Below, piece after piece: positions 7,882-16,301 of a stretch of 40,973 bases of DNA. Source of the stretch: Nitrospirota bacterium. GTDB lineage: Bacteria > Nitrospirota > Thermodesulfovibrionia > Thermodesulfovibrionales > Magnetobacteriaceae. Positions within the stretch are counted from its first letter, which is position 1; each line of letters starts with the position of its first letter. The stretch is taken from NCBI GenBank assembly GCA_015233685.1, contig JADFXF010000012.1, forward strand, positions 1-40,973. The letters run 5' to 3'. The notes beneath the pieces were generated by a model. That model did no database searches, was not told the origin of the DNA, and saw only the letters and a program-made list of their open reading frames with translations. The position numbers and the translations under genes are program-made.

Positions 7882-8237
7882 TAGACACCGTGTTTCAGGT
7901 ATTCATCGCGCTTGTGGTGGTGATTTTTTTGATTTACACCATCGCCTTCGCGGCGAAAAAAAGGCGCGGAGGCAGCGCCTTCCTGAGCATGATAGAGTAC
8001 CTGTCACTTGGTCCCAAAAGAGGCATTGCCGTTGTCAGGGTGGGGAAAAAGGCACTCGTTGTCGGCGTGACACAGACAGATTTCAAACTGCTGAAGACTC
8101 TTGGAGAGCAGGAAGTCCAGGAAATCGCCTTTAAAAAGACCCTCGACACGGAGATATCCCGTGGGCACGGCATGGTGTCTGATGTGGCCAACCGCATCAA
8201 AAACATTTTTGTCGGCAAGACGGACAAGGAGAACTGA
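7878..8237 (+). CDS. fliO: Flagellar biosynthesis protein FliO
   Basis: This 119-residue protein has one N-terminal membrane helix (residues 5-27, FQVFIALVVVIFLIYTIAFAA) and a cytoplasmic domain with the pattern YLSLGPKRGIAVVRVGKKALVVGV typical of FliO. In studied systems FliO helps assemble FliP into the export gate. Its position between fliN and fliP and its start inside the fliN stop support the call. Confidence 0.87.
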   Translation: MIDTVFQVFIALVVVIFLIYTIAFAAKKRRGGSAFLSMIEYLSLGPKRGIAVVRVGKKALVVGVTQTDFKLLKTLGEQEVQEIAFKKTLDTEISRGHGMVSDVANRIKNIFVGKTDKEN

Positions 8238-8239
8238 CC

Positions 8240-8881
8240 ATGGGCGCGCTCAACATAGACCATCCGCTTATATCAATGTTTTTTTTGATAAGTTTTCTGT
8301 CCCTTATTCCGGCGATTCTTATGATGTTTACGTCGTTTACGAGGATAGTAATCGTGTTGTCCCTTTTAAGGCAGGCATTGGGAGGCCCTCAAATCCCACC
8401 GAATACTGTTCTTATCGGCATATCACTGTTTATAACCCTTTTTGTCATGTATCCGACACTGGACACCCTTGCCAGTGAGTCCATAGTCCCGTTTATGGAT
8501 AAGAAGATAACAGCGTCAGAGGCCATTAAGAGGGGTGAAAGGCCAGTCAAGGACTTTATGATGAGGCAGACGCGGGAGAAAGACCTTGCCCTGTTTTTAA
8601 AACTCGCGAAGGTGGAAACTCCCAAAGAACCGATGGACACACCTATGAAGGTGGCGGCCCCGGCGTTCGTGATAAGCGAGCTTAAGACAGCCTTTGAGAT
8701 GGGGTTTCTGCTCTATCTGCCCTTTATCATCATTGACATGGTCGTAGCCAGCGTGATGCTCTCAATGGGTATGATGATGGTTCCGCCGGTGATGATATCG
8801 CTACCCTTTAAACTATTACTTTTTGTGCTTGTTGATGGCTGGAACATCGTTATTGGCAGCATTGTGAGGAGCTTCCATTGA
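8240..8881 (+). CDS. fliP: Flagellar export gate protein FliP, short form
   Basis: This 213-residue polytopic protein forms the FliP5-FliQ4-FliR1 export gate. Conserved segments are IPAILMMFTSFTRIVIVLSL, a central soluble region with SEAIKRGERPVKDFM, and the C-terminal MMMVPPVMISLPFKLLLFVLVDGW. Compared with enterobacterial FliP, the cleavable N-terminal signal peptide and periplasmic leader are missing. The protein starts only about 20 residues before the first conserved helix. The start is two bases after the fliO stop, and the gene overlaps fliQ by four bases. Confidence 0.94.
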   Translation: MGALNIDHPLISMFFLISFLSLIPAILMMFTSFTRIVIVLSLLRQALGGPQIPPNTVLIGISLFITLFVMYPTLDTLASESIVPFMDKKITASEAIKRGERPVKDFMMRQTREKDLALFLKLAKVETPKEPMDTPMKVAAPAFVISELKTAFEMGFLLYLPFIIIDMVVASVMLSMGMMMVPPVMISLPFKLLLFVLVDGWNIVIGSIVRSFH

Positions 8882-9147
8882 CCGTAGAATTAATAAAAGA
8901 TCTGTCTTTTGATGTGTTTAAGACCCTGCTCATGGTGGCTGGGCCGATGCTCATAGTGAGCATGACTGTGGGGCTTGCGGTGAGCTTCTTTCAGGCGATT
9001 ACACAGATACAGGAGTTTACGCTTACGTTTGTGCCAAAGGTGGTAGCGGTGTTTTTGTGCGTGTTTATAATGATGCCGTGGATTGCGCGCGTGATGATTG
9101 GCTTTACGCTGCGTCTGATAGACAAACTGCCGGATTACGTGAGGTAA
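8878..9147 (+). CDS. fliQ: Flagellar export gate protein FliQ
   Basis: This 89-residue protein has two membrane helices (about residues 15-38 and 52-75). The conserved region LMVAGPMLIVSMTVGLAVSFFQAITQIQEFTLTF appears in the usual place (quoted in parts: VGLAVSFFQAITQIQE). The start is a TTG that overlaps the fliP stop (TTGA), which fits coupling in this tightly packed operon. No better downstream start keeps the family length. Confidence 0.93.
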   Translation: MTVELIKDLSFDVFKTLLMVAGPMLIVSMTVGLAVSFFQAITQIQEFTLTFVPKVVAVFLCVFIMMPWIARVMIGFTLRLIDKLPDYVR

Positions 9148-9153
9148 CGACTG

Positions 9154-9927
9154 ATGGAAGAGCTGATTAACTCAGGACTGGTGTCTAAGCAGATAGGGAA
9201 TTTTGCGCTGGTACTGTTAAGGGTCTCCATAGTGATGGCGATGCTGCCCATATTTAGCAGCCAAAATATCTCCCCTCAGTACAAGATTGCCTTTTCGGTG
9301 GCACTTGCGGTATTGATAACCCCGCTTGTGAATTTTAACCTCGACGGCAAAGAGGAGATTGTGTTTACCGTATTTAAGGAGATAGTGCTTGCCATGGCGC
9401 TTGGGGCGGCGGCAAGGCTGGTCTTTTTCGCCGCTGATATGGCAGGGCAGTTGATGAGTAACGGGATGTCCTTGTCTATTGCGACGTCTTTCGACCCTGA
9501 GTTTGGCCAGTCGGCTGAGGTATCGCGTTTTCTGGGTGTGCTGGTAACGCTGCTTTTTTTCATAATGGATATACACCATGACCTTATTGGCGCGCTTGTG
9601 AAGAGTTTTGAGGTGCTTCCCCCCGGACAGATAAAGGTGAACCCGCTGATGATATACAGTTTTTCTGGTGGATCAAAGGTCTTTATACTGGCGTTAAAGC
9701 TGGCCGCCCCTGTGATGGTGGGGATGGTGGTTGCCAACCTCCTGCTTGGACTTTTATATAAGGCAGCCCCTCAGATAAACATCATGTTCGTTAGTTTCCC
9801 CATATTTCTATTTGTCGGCCTTATACTTATGATGCTTACGATGCCCGTGTTTCTCAGGGTCATAGCGGGGCAGTTTGACAATCTCAAAGGCGTTTTGTAT
9901 GAAACGCTGTTAACGGCGAGACCCTGA
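9154..9927 (+). CDS. fliR: Flagellar export gate protein FliR
   Basis: This 257-residue polytopic membrane protein has about six hydrophobic segments. Landmarks are LRVSIVMAMLPIFSS near the N-terminus, GMSLSIATSFDPEFGQSAEVSRF in the middle (quoted in part: ATSFDPEFGQSAEV), and a C-terminal APQINIMFVSFPIFLFVGL segment. FliR completes the export gate and works next to FlhB. Its stop overlaps the flhB start by one base (TGATG). Confidence 0.94.
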   Translation: MEELINSGLVSKQIGNFALVLLRVSIVMAMLPIFSSQNISPQYKIAFSVALAVLITPLVNFNLDGKEEIVFTVFKEIVLAMALGAAARLVFFAADMAGQLMSNGMSLSIATSFDPEFGQSAEVSRFLGVLVTLLFFIMDIHHDLIGALVKSFEVLPPGQIKVNPLMIYSFSGGSKVFILALKLAAPVMVGMVVANLLLGLLYKAAPQINIMFVSFPIFLFVGLILMMLTMPVFLRVIAGQFDNLKGVLYETLLTARP

Positions 9928-10961
9928 TGGCGGAACAGCAGGAAAGAACAGAACAAGCTACACCACGTCGGCGGCAAAAGGCCAGAGAAAAAGGCCAGAT
10001 GCCGCGAAGCAGGGAGCTTACCACGGCCGCTGGCATGGCCGGGCTGCTCCTTGTTATTCACTATGGCGGGGCAAACTTTATGATTAAATTGAAAGATGTT
10101 ACGACTAAATGCCTGTCCTTTCAATACGGACATGACCCTTTCAGGGCGATAAATGTGGCGATGCTGAAGTCCTTTATGATGCTTCTGCCGTTTTTCCTTG
10201 GCATCATGGTGTGTGCGGTTGCCTCGGAAATCTTCCAGGTGGGGTTTATGTTAAAACCCTACGAGCCTAAACTATCCCGGCTTAACCCTATGTCCGGCCT
10301 TGGCAAGCTGTTCTCTACGGACGTGCTGGTGGAATTCGTAAAGAGTTTTACTAAGTTCCTCGGCGGCGGCCTCATCTTTTACTTCATAGTAAGAAGGGAT
10401 ATATACAGGTGGCCGCTTCTGATGACGAAAGAACTTGTTCAGATAGTATCGGGCACCTATGGGTTTGTCATGAGCGCTATGGTATGGGGCCTGCTCTATC
10501 TCTTTATCATAGCGGTGCTTAGTTATGCCTTTGCGAGATGGCAGTTTGAGAAATCCATAAGGATGTCCAAAGAAGAGATAAAAGAGGAATACAAAGAAAC
10601 AGAGGGTGACCCTAAGATAAAATCCAGAATCAGGTCCATACAGCGTGAACAGGCAAGGAAGCGTATGATGGCCGAGGTTCCAAAGGCCACAGTGGTAATA
10701 ACAAACCCGACTCATCTTGCCATAGCCCTGCTCTATAAGGGAGATAAGATGTCCGCTCCAAAGATAACGGCAAAAGGCTCCGGCTATATAGCCGAGAAGA
10801 TAAGGAAGATAGCGCGTGAAAACCGCATTCCCATCTATGAGGACAAGCCGCTGGCGCGTGCGCTTTTTCAGTTCGAAATCGGAGAGTTCGTCCCGCAAGA
10901 GCTATACAAGGCGGTTGCGCGCATACTGGCATACATCTATCAGTTAAAGGGTAAGGTGTGA
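9927..10961 (+). CDS. flhB: Flagellar export substrate-switch protein FlhB
   Basis: This 344-residue protein starts with the conserved EQQERTEQATPRRRQKAREK, has four membrane helices (about residues 33-215), and a cytoplasmic domain with the autocleavage motif NPTH (ITNPTHLAIALLYK, around residue 257). Cleavage between Asn and Pro switches export from hook-type to filament-type substrates. The C-terminal segment ENRIPIYEDKPLARALF is intact. The next gene, flhA, begins one base after the stop. Confidence 0.95.
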   Translation: MAEQQERTEQATPRRRQKAREKGQMPRSRELTTAAGMAGLLLVIHYGGANFMIKLKDVTTKCLSFQYGHDPFRAINVAMLKSFMMLLPFFLGIMVCAVASEIFQVGFMLKPYEPKLSRLNPMSGLGKLFSTDVLVEFVKSFTKFLGGGLIFYFIVRRDIYRWPLLMTKELVQIVSGTYGFVMSAMVWGLLYLFIIAVLSYAFARWQFEKSIRMSKEEIKEEYKETEGDPKIKSRIRSIQREQARKRMMAEVPKATVVITNPTHLAIALLYKGDKMSAPKITAKGSGYIAEKIRKIARENRIPIYEDKPLARALFQFEIGEFVPQELYKAVARILAYIYQLKGKV

Positions 10962-10962
10962 T

Positions 10963-13026
10963 ATGGCGGAGATGGCTATTAATATTGCGGACATGAACAT
11001 ATTAAAGCTGATACGGGAGCGCGCGGAGATATTCGTCTCTATCGGCGTGGTTGCCATACTGGTTGTGATGATCATCCCGCTGCCGCCGATTCTTCTGGAT
11101 TTGCTGTTGGCCTTGTCCATATCCATCTCCGTGATGACGCTGATAATCAGCGTATATGTGCAGAAACCTCTGGATTTCTCCGTATTTCCAACAATGCTTC
11201 TGATAACCACACTGTACAGGCTTTCGCTGAATGTCGCCACAACGAGGCTGATACTTATAAACGGCCACGAGGGAACGGACGCGGCGGGGCACGTTATCAA
11301 GTCGTTTGGAAATTTTGTAATAGGCGGCAACTATGCCGTAGGCCTGATAATATTCTTAATCCTTGTCATCGTAAACTTCGTGGTTATCACTAAGGGTTCA
11401 GGAAGAATCGCGGAAGTGGCGGCAAGATTTACATTGGACGCCATGCCCGGCAAGCAGATGGCCATAGACGCCGACCTTAACGCCGGCCTGATAGACGAAA
11501 AAGGGGCAAGAAAGCGGCGTGAGACAATCGCCCAGGAGGCCGACTTCTACGGCGCGATGGACGGTGCAAGCAAGTTCGTAAGAGGCGACGCCATAGCCGC
11601 GCTCATCATAACCGCTATCAATATTTTTGGCGGCATAATCATAGGGGTGCTGCAAAGGGGGATGCCCATTGTTGAGGCCCTCAAGACTTATACGGTGCTG
11701 TCGGTAGGTGATGGTCTGGTGTCTCAGGTACCGGCGCTGTTGATTTCAACGGCGGCAGGTCTCGTAGTCAGCCGCGCTGGCAAGGAATCCGACTTAGGAA
11801 AGGACATCTCAGAGCAGGTTATTGTGAACCCCAAGGCGCTCTACACGACCTCAGGGATACTGTTTGCCTTTGCCGTTGTGCCGGGGATGCCGCATATGCC
11901 GTTTTTGATTATCTCTGCTGCCGCCTCCGGCCTTGCTTACATGATTACATCTGCCGGTAAAAAAGAGGCCGCGGCACAAGTACAGCCAGAGGCGCCAATA
12001 GAGGAGCCAAAGATAGACGCCTTTACAGAGTTAGACCCTCTTACGCTTGAAATCGGCTACGGGCTTATCCCCATAGTGGAAGAGCAAAAGGGAGAGCTGC
12101 TTAGTAAGATTAAATCAATGAGGAGACAGCTTGCCAAGGAGATTGGTTTTGTCATACCCCCTGTGCATATCAGGGACAACCTGCAGCTGCGGCCACATGA
12201 GTACAGCTTCTCTTTGAAGGGCATTGAGGTGGCCAAGTACGAGATAATGATGGGCTACTATCTTGCCGTGGCGGGAGATGACACGCACCCGATTGACGGG
12301 ATACCGGCAAAAGAGCCTGCCTTTGGCCTGCCAGCGTTATGGGTGGAACAGTCAAGGGTGGAAGAGGCTCAGCTTGCCGGCTATATGGTCGTTGACAATG
12401 CCACAGTTATTGCCACACATCTGACGGAACTGATAAGAAAGCACTGTTGGGAGCTTCTGTCAAGGAGCGAGGTTCAGAACATCCTCGACAGCGTATCAAA
12501 GAGCTATCCTAAGATAGTGGAGGAGCTGATGTCTATCTCCACGCTCGGCAACGTGCAGCGAGTGATGCAGAATCTGCTGAGAGAACGTGTGCCTATAAAC
12601 GATGTTATGGCCATACTTGAGACCATCTTAGACTACGGGGCGCAGATGAAAGACGCCGAAGTGCTGACAGAGTTCGCCAGACAGGCGCTAAGCAGACACA
12701 TAACAAGGCAATATTCCACACCAGACGGCACCATACCGGTGTTTACACTCGACCAGAGGTATGAAAACATGCTCTTGAGGAGCCTCCAGACCGGCGAGGC
12801 CATAAGCCCGGTCGTTGTAAGTAAACTGGTCAAGGGATTAGAGGTATTAATAGAAAGCGAGAGCCACAGAGGGGTACAGCCGATAGTCCTGACATCGGTT
12901 CAGGTCAGGCGGCATGTAAAGAAATTAATGGAAAAATTCCTGCCGGCAGTCGTCGTGTTGTCAAACGCTGAGATTTCAGCCGCCGGTAAACTCTATACAA
13001 TGGGGGTAGTGAAGTATGAAGATTAA
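10963..13026 (+). CDS. flhA: Flagellar export protein FlhA
   Basis: This 687-residue protein has an N-terminal part of about eight membrane helices (residues 25-320) carrying the FHIPEP-family signature around RLSLNVATTRLIL and the loop MPGKQMAIDADLNAGLI. It also has GDGLVSQVPALLISTAAGLV and a C-terminal cytoplasmic domain (about 350-687) that docks substrates and chaperones. It overlaps flhF by 11 bases. Length and motifs are those of a normal FlhA. Confidence 0.96.
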   Translation: MAEMAINIADMNILKLIRERAEIFVSIGVVAILVVMIIPLPPILLDLLLALSISISVMTLIISVYVQKPLDFSVFPTMLLITTLYRLSLNVATTRLILINGHEGTDAAGHVIKSFGNFVIGGNYAVGLIIFLILVIVNFVVITKGSGRIAEVAARFTLDAMPGKQMAIDADLNAGLIDEKGARKRRETIAQEADFYGAMDGASKFVRGDAIAALIITAINIFGGIIIGVLQRGMPIVEALKTYTVLSVGDGLVSQVPALLISTAAGLVVSRAGKESDLGKDISEQVIVNPKALYTTSGILFAFAVVPGMPHMPFLIISAAASGLAYMITSAGKKEAAAQVQPEAPIEEPKIDAFTELDPLTLEIGYGLIPIVEEQKGELLSKIKSMRRQLAKEIGFVIPPVHIRDNLQLRPHEYSFSLKGIEVAKYEIMMGYYLAVAGDDTHPIDGIPAKEPAFGLPALWVEQSRVEEAQLAGYMVVDNATVIATHLTELIRKHCWELLSRSEVQNILDSVSKSYPKIVEELMSISTLGNVQRVMQNLLRERVPINDVMAILETILDYGAQMKDAEVLTEFARQALSRHITRQYSTPDGTIPVFTLDQRYENMLLRSLQTGEAISPVVVSKLVKGLEVLIESESHRGVQPIVLTSVQVRRHVKKLMEKFLPAVVVLSNAEISAAGKLYTMGVVKYED

Positions 13027-14332
13027 AAAGTTCCAGGCTAAAAGTTTTGCGGAAGCACTTGTAATGGTAAAGAAAGAACTCAGCGACGACGCGATAATCC
13101 TGTCAACTGAGGAAGGAGACGGCGGTGTTGAGGTCACAGCCGCGGTGGACTACGACATGCAAAAGGCAAGGCCTTACAACAAATCCACAGAGATGCTCCA
13201 CAACAGCATAAGGATGTTTAACAAGGGCGGCAACAACGACACAGACGAAGAGGATAAGGCTGCCGACGTGGTATCAATAAAATCCTCCGCCAGGCCAAAG
13301 TCATTCGCGGCGGGGTTGTTCAAAAAAGAGCAGACGCCTGAGGAACTCCCGCTTGCAGGCTCCAAAAAACACGCGGCGGACAATTCCCCCGCCCCCACCA
13401 CAAGGACAACGCCCATGCGCTCCACCTCGCGCACAGAGGGCCACGCCCATGACACCGACTCCACAGGGCAAAGCGGTATAAGCAATGTTATCAGCACCAT
13501 GGCGTCAAACATATCCACAGAAATAGAACACCTCAGAGAGACTATCGAGGATATGAAAAACATGGGCTTTGAGATGTCCCTGCCGCCCAAAAAGAAAGCC
13601 CTGCTTAGTTATTTAAAGGAACGCTCAATTCGTGATGAGTATGCTATACTACTGTGTGAGAAGGCCAAAGAGGTTCAGGACATACTACCCATAATAACGT
13701 CCCACATAAAGGTCAAGAAAAGTGACAGCGACATGAAGGCGGTAATGGTAATAGGCCCTACCGGCGTGGGAAAGACTACGACTGTGGCAAAGCTGGCCGC
13801 TCATTCCATAAAAGAGGGCAAAAAGACGGCCATCATTAACTTTGACACATACAGGATAGGGGCGGTGGAGCAGGTGCGCATATACGCCAGAATACTTGGA
13901 ATTCCGCTTGCCGTGGCATCCACACCCGGCGAGCTTAAGACCTCCCTGCTGCGCTTTGCGGAGACGAAAGACGTGATTTACATAGACACCACGGGCAGAA
14001 ACCCGAAAGATAACGAGTACCTCGATAGCATAAACGATATATGCGAGACAGAAGTGCCGCTGGAGACGCACCTGCTGATGAGTGCCAACACCGACGACGA
14101 ATTCATGGCCGAGTCATACAGGTACTACAGAACCGTGCCGGTTAACTATCTCGGCTTTACGAAAGTAGATGAGGCGGTAAGATACGGCGGTCTGTACAAC
14201 ACCCTGATGATGTACAGCAAACCGGTGGCATATGTAACAACAGGACAAAAGGTCCCCGACGACATAGATTTTACCGCGGTTGAGGGCATAGCCGGCCTCA
14301 TCCTGAAGAAGGAGTGTTACAATAGATGTTAA
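13016..14332 (+). CDS. flhF: Flagellar SRP-type GTPase FlhF
   Basis: This 438-residue protein has three parts. A B domain is at the N-terminus (KKFQAKSFAEALVMVKKELS). A long low-complexity linker (about residues 70-160) is rich in Ser, Thr and Pro. The NG GTPase domain (about 185-438) carries G1 GPTGVGKTTT (247-256), the DTTGR G3 motif and GFTKVDEA (TKxD). FlhF sets flagellar position and number together with FlhG, which follows with a seven-base overlap. The linker is the least conserved part of the family. Confidence 0.94.
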   Translation: MKIKKFQAKSFAEALVMVKKELSDDAIILSTEEGDGGVEVTAAVDYDMQKARPYNKSTEMLHNSIRMFNKGGNNDTDEEDKAADVVSIKSSARPKSFAAGLFKKEQTPEELPLAGSKKHAADNSPAPTTRTTPMRSTSRTEGHAHDTDSTGQSGISNVISTMASNISTEIEHLRETIEDMKNMGFEMSLPPKKKALLSYLKERSIRDEYAILLCEKAKEVQDILPIITSHIKVKKSDSDMKAVMVIGPTGVGKTTTVAKLAAHSIKEGKKTAIINFDTYRIGAVEQVRIYARILGIPLAVASTPGELKTSLLRFAETKDVIYIDTTGRNPKDNEYLDSINDICETEVPLETHLLMSANTDDEFMAESYRYYRTVPVNYLGFTKVDEAVRYGGLYNTLMMYSKPVAYVTTGQKVPDDIDFTAVEGIAGLILKKECYNRC

Positions 14333-15162
14333 ATGACGGGCGCACAAAAAAGAAACACATCATGACCATAGCCGTGGCAAGCGGCAAGGGGGGAGTGGGC
14401 AAGACCAACATTGTGGCGAATCTGGCCATAGCCATGAGAAAAATGGGCAAAAATGTGTTGATTCTTGACGCCGACCTTGGGCTGAGCAACATAGATGTGC
14501 TGCTGCAACTGGCACCCGAATATAACATACAAAACGTGATAAGCGGTGAGATGTCCCTCAGTGAGATAATAGTAAGAGGCCCGCACGGGATACTGATCCT
14601 GCCCGCCACATCGGGTGTGCAGGAGCTGACGGTACTGGACGAATTCCAGAGGCTGCGGCTGCTGGAGGAATTTGAGTCCTTTGATGAGGACATAGACGTT
14701 CTGTTGATAGATACGGCGGCGGGCATATCGGACAACGTGGCCTTTTTCTGTATAGCCGCACAGGAGATAGTAATAGTCACCTCGCCTGAGCCAACGGCAA
14801 TGACCGACGCCTATGCCCTCATAAAAGTACTCTATACCCGGTATCAGGAGAAGGCATTCAGCATTCTGGTAAACTCAGTAAAGAGCGGAACCGAGGCGAA
14901 GGAGGTTTTTAAACGCCTCTCAACCGCGGCCGATAAGTTTCTCAACATCTCATTAAATTACGTGGGCTTTATCCCGTTTGATGAGGCGGTGCGCATGTCC
15001 GTAAGGGCACAGCGGGCATTCATAGACGCCTACCCAAATTCGCAGGCCGCTAAGAAGATAATGGACCTGGCCGTTACAATACTTGGTCGGGCGGAGCCTG
15101 TTGTTAAGGGCACTATACAATTTTTCTTCAGCAATCTGCTTTCGACGGCCTCCGAAGGATAA
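14326..15162 (+). CDS. flhG: MinD/ParA-type ATPase FlhG (FleN)
   Basis: This 278-residue deviant-Walker ATPase has KGGVGKTN near residues 21-28, LILDADLGLSNIDVL, LLIDTAAGISDNV, and a C-terminal amphipathic region likely to touch the membrane. FlhG binds FlhF and limits flagellar number. In polar flagellates it also restrains the sigma-54 activator FleQ/FlrA, which matters here because the operon has a sigma-54 promoter. It lies directly before fliA. Confidence 0.93.
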   Translation: MLNDGRTKKKHIMTIAVASGKGGVGKTNIVANLAIAMRKMGKNVLILDADLGLSNIDVLLQLAPEYNIQNVISGEMSLSEIIVRGPHGILILPATSGVQELTVLDEFQRLRLLEEFESFDEDIDVLLIDTAAGISDNVAFFCIAAQEIVIVTSPEPTAMTDAYALIKVLYTRYQEKAFSILVNSVKSGTEAKEVFKRLSTAADKFLNISLNYVGFIPFDEAVRMSVRAQRAFIDAYPNSQAAKKIMDLAVTILGRAEPVVKGTIQFFFSNLLSTASEG

Positions 15163-15168
15163 CCCAAC

Positions 15169-15912
15169 GTGGACGCGAAGATATATAAAGCCGCAATTCC
15201 CGACGAAAAGAAGGAAGAGGTAATAAAGGATTTTCTTCCTTTTATAAAATATACCGCGTACAGACTGTCTCACAGGCTGCCCCCGCAGTTGACCTCTGAC
15301 GACTTAATAAGCGTGGGGGTTATCGGCCTTCTCGACTCGCTTGACAACTACGACTCAACACGGGCAAAACTAAAGACCTATGCGGAGTTCAGAATCAAGG
15401 GTGCTATGCTGGATGAGATAAGGGCGTTTGACACATCCTCGCGTTCACTGAAAGAGAAGGTCAACGAGCTGAAGGATGCCTGCGTAAAACTTGAGCGGGA
15501 ACTATGCAGACCCCCTGACGGCGACGAAGTGGCAAAGCACCTGAATATGTCCCTTGACGACTATTTTAAGATACTCAAAGACGCCGACTCTGTTATCACA
15601 CTGCGGTTTGACGATTTCGGCTCGAAGACCCCCGGCGGCGAGGAGATGAATTTATTAGAGAACATCCCCGACGAAACGACGCGCGACCCGCTCAGGCAGC
15701 TCATGGACTTATCTAAGAAGGCAATCCTTGCCGAGTTGATATCAAAACTTCCCCTGAAGGAGAAAATGGTGCTCTCGCTCTACTACTGGGATGAACTTAC
15801 GATGAAGGAAATAGGCAAGGTGTTAAGCCTGTCTGAAGGCAGGGTGTGCCAGCTTCACAGCCAGGCCCTCCTCAGGCTAAAGGGAAAATTAAACAGCGAT
15901 GTGGGAATATAG
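15169..15912 (+). CDS. fliA: Flagellar sigma factor FliA (sigma-28)
   Basis: This 247-residue sigma-70-family protein has region 2 (FLPFIKYTAYRLSHRLPP to TYAEFRIKGAMLDEIRA), region 3 with FDTSSRSLKEKVNEL, and a region 4 helix-turn-helix (LSLYYWDELTMKEIGKVLSLSEGRVCQLHSQ, quoted in part: TMKEIGKVLSLSEGRV). The start is GTG with GAAGGA nine bases upstream. It is the last gene of the sigma-54-driven operon. The two flagellin promoters in this window are near-perfect sigma-28 sites, so its targets are at hand. The anti-sigma factor FlgM is not seen here. Confidence 0.95.
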   Translation: MDAKIYKAAIPDEKKEEVIKDFLPFIKYTAYRLSHRLPPQLTSDDLISVGVIGLLDSLDNYDSTRAKLKTYAEFRIKGAMLDEIRAFDTSSRSLKEKVNELKDACVKLERELCRPPDGDEVAKHLNMSLDDYFKILKDADSVITLRFDDFGSKTPGGEEMNLLENIPDETTRDPLRQLMDLSKKAILAELISKLPLKEKMVLSLYYWDELTMKEIGKVLSLSEGRVCQLHSQALLRLKGKLNSDVGI

Positions 15913-15939
15913 AGTGGATAGGAGTTTGTATATGAGGCT

Positions 15940-15964
15940 GGATTCCTGCTTTCGCAGGAATGAC
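15940..15964. repeat. Short palindromic repeat, GCAGGAAT type
   Basis: ATTCCTGC-TTTC-GCAGGAAT is an 8-bp perfect stem with a 4-base loop, flanked by GG and GAC. The same unit, inverted and with loop GAAG, is at 23381-23405. It lies 27 bases after the fliA stop and could also act as an mRNA 3'-end hairpin. Confidence 0.65.
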
Positions 15965-15995
15965 AAAATTGGTGTTTTTTATCACTCCACGACAT

Positions 15996-16037
15996 TTCTA
16001 ACTGAACTTTCACACCTTCTAACTGAACTTTCACACA
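15996..16037. repeat. 21-bp tandem duplication
   Basis: Two adjacent 21-bp units beginning TTCTAACTGAACTTTCACAC (15996-16016 and 16017-16037) differ only in the last base. No function is apparent. Confidence 0.7.
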
Positions 16038-16064
16038 AGGGAATAGTGAATTTACCCATAGTCC

Positions 16065-16164
16065 GTCATTCCGGCTTGTCCGGAATCTTCCCTTTAGTGG
16101 GAGTTTCATGATGATTGTGCATATTCTGAGACGTAAGGACAGATTCCGGACAAGCCGGAATGAC
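16065..16164. repeat. 100-bp palindrome-ended intergenic element (copy A)
   Basis: Inverted arms GTCATTCCGGCTTGTCCGGA... and ...TCCGGACAAGCCGGAATGAC enclose a 56-base unique core. Each arm is itself a hairpin (ATTCCGG-CTTGT-CCGGAAT). The copy at 34499-34598 is the same length and differs at only three bases in the core. The similarity continues downstream through AAGGGAGGCAATTTCTAATG. There is no transposase, so this looks like a MITE or REP-type non-autonomous repeat. Confidence 0.8.
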
Positions 16165-16219
16165 GGAAATAAGGGAGGCAATTTCTAATGCGTTTGCCTT
16201 GGAATATAGAAGATGGGTG

Positions 16220-16247
16220 TTATTTATCAATGAAAAAATTGTATAAT
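16220..16247 (+). promoter_or_regulatory. Candidate promoter of the HEAT-che operon
   Basis: A perfect TATAAT (16242-16247) sits 54 bases before the first gene. The best -35 in range is TTATTT (16220-16225) at 16-bp spacing, which is weak. No sigma-28 or sigma-54 site was found in this gap. Confidence 0.38.
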
Positions 16248-16301
16248 AGTGTTTGTGTAAAATGCTGATACAAACGATGGTCGCTGGCGACAATTAAGAA
16301 C

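Larger units (their letters stand above)
15913..16301. other. Repeat-rich intergenic region between fliA and the chemotaxis operon
   Basis: This 389-base gap holds no convincing gene. It contains a 25-bp palindrome (15940-15964), a 21-bp tandem duplication (15996-16037), a 100-bp palindrome-ended element (16065-16164) and a -10-like TATAAT at 16242. A 26-codon mini-frame starts at 16189 behind an AAGGGAGG carried by the repeat. I regard it as fortuitous. Confidence 0.6.
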
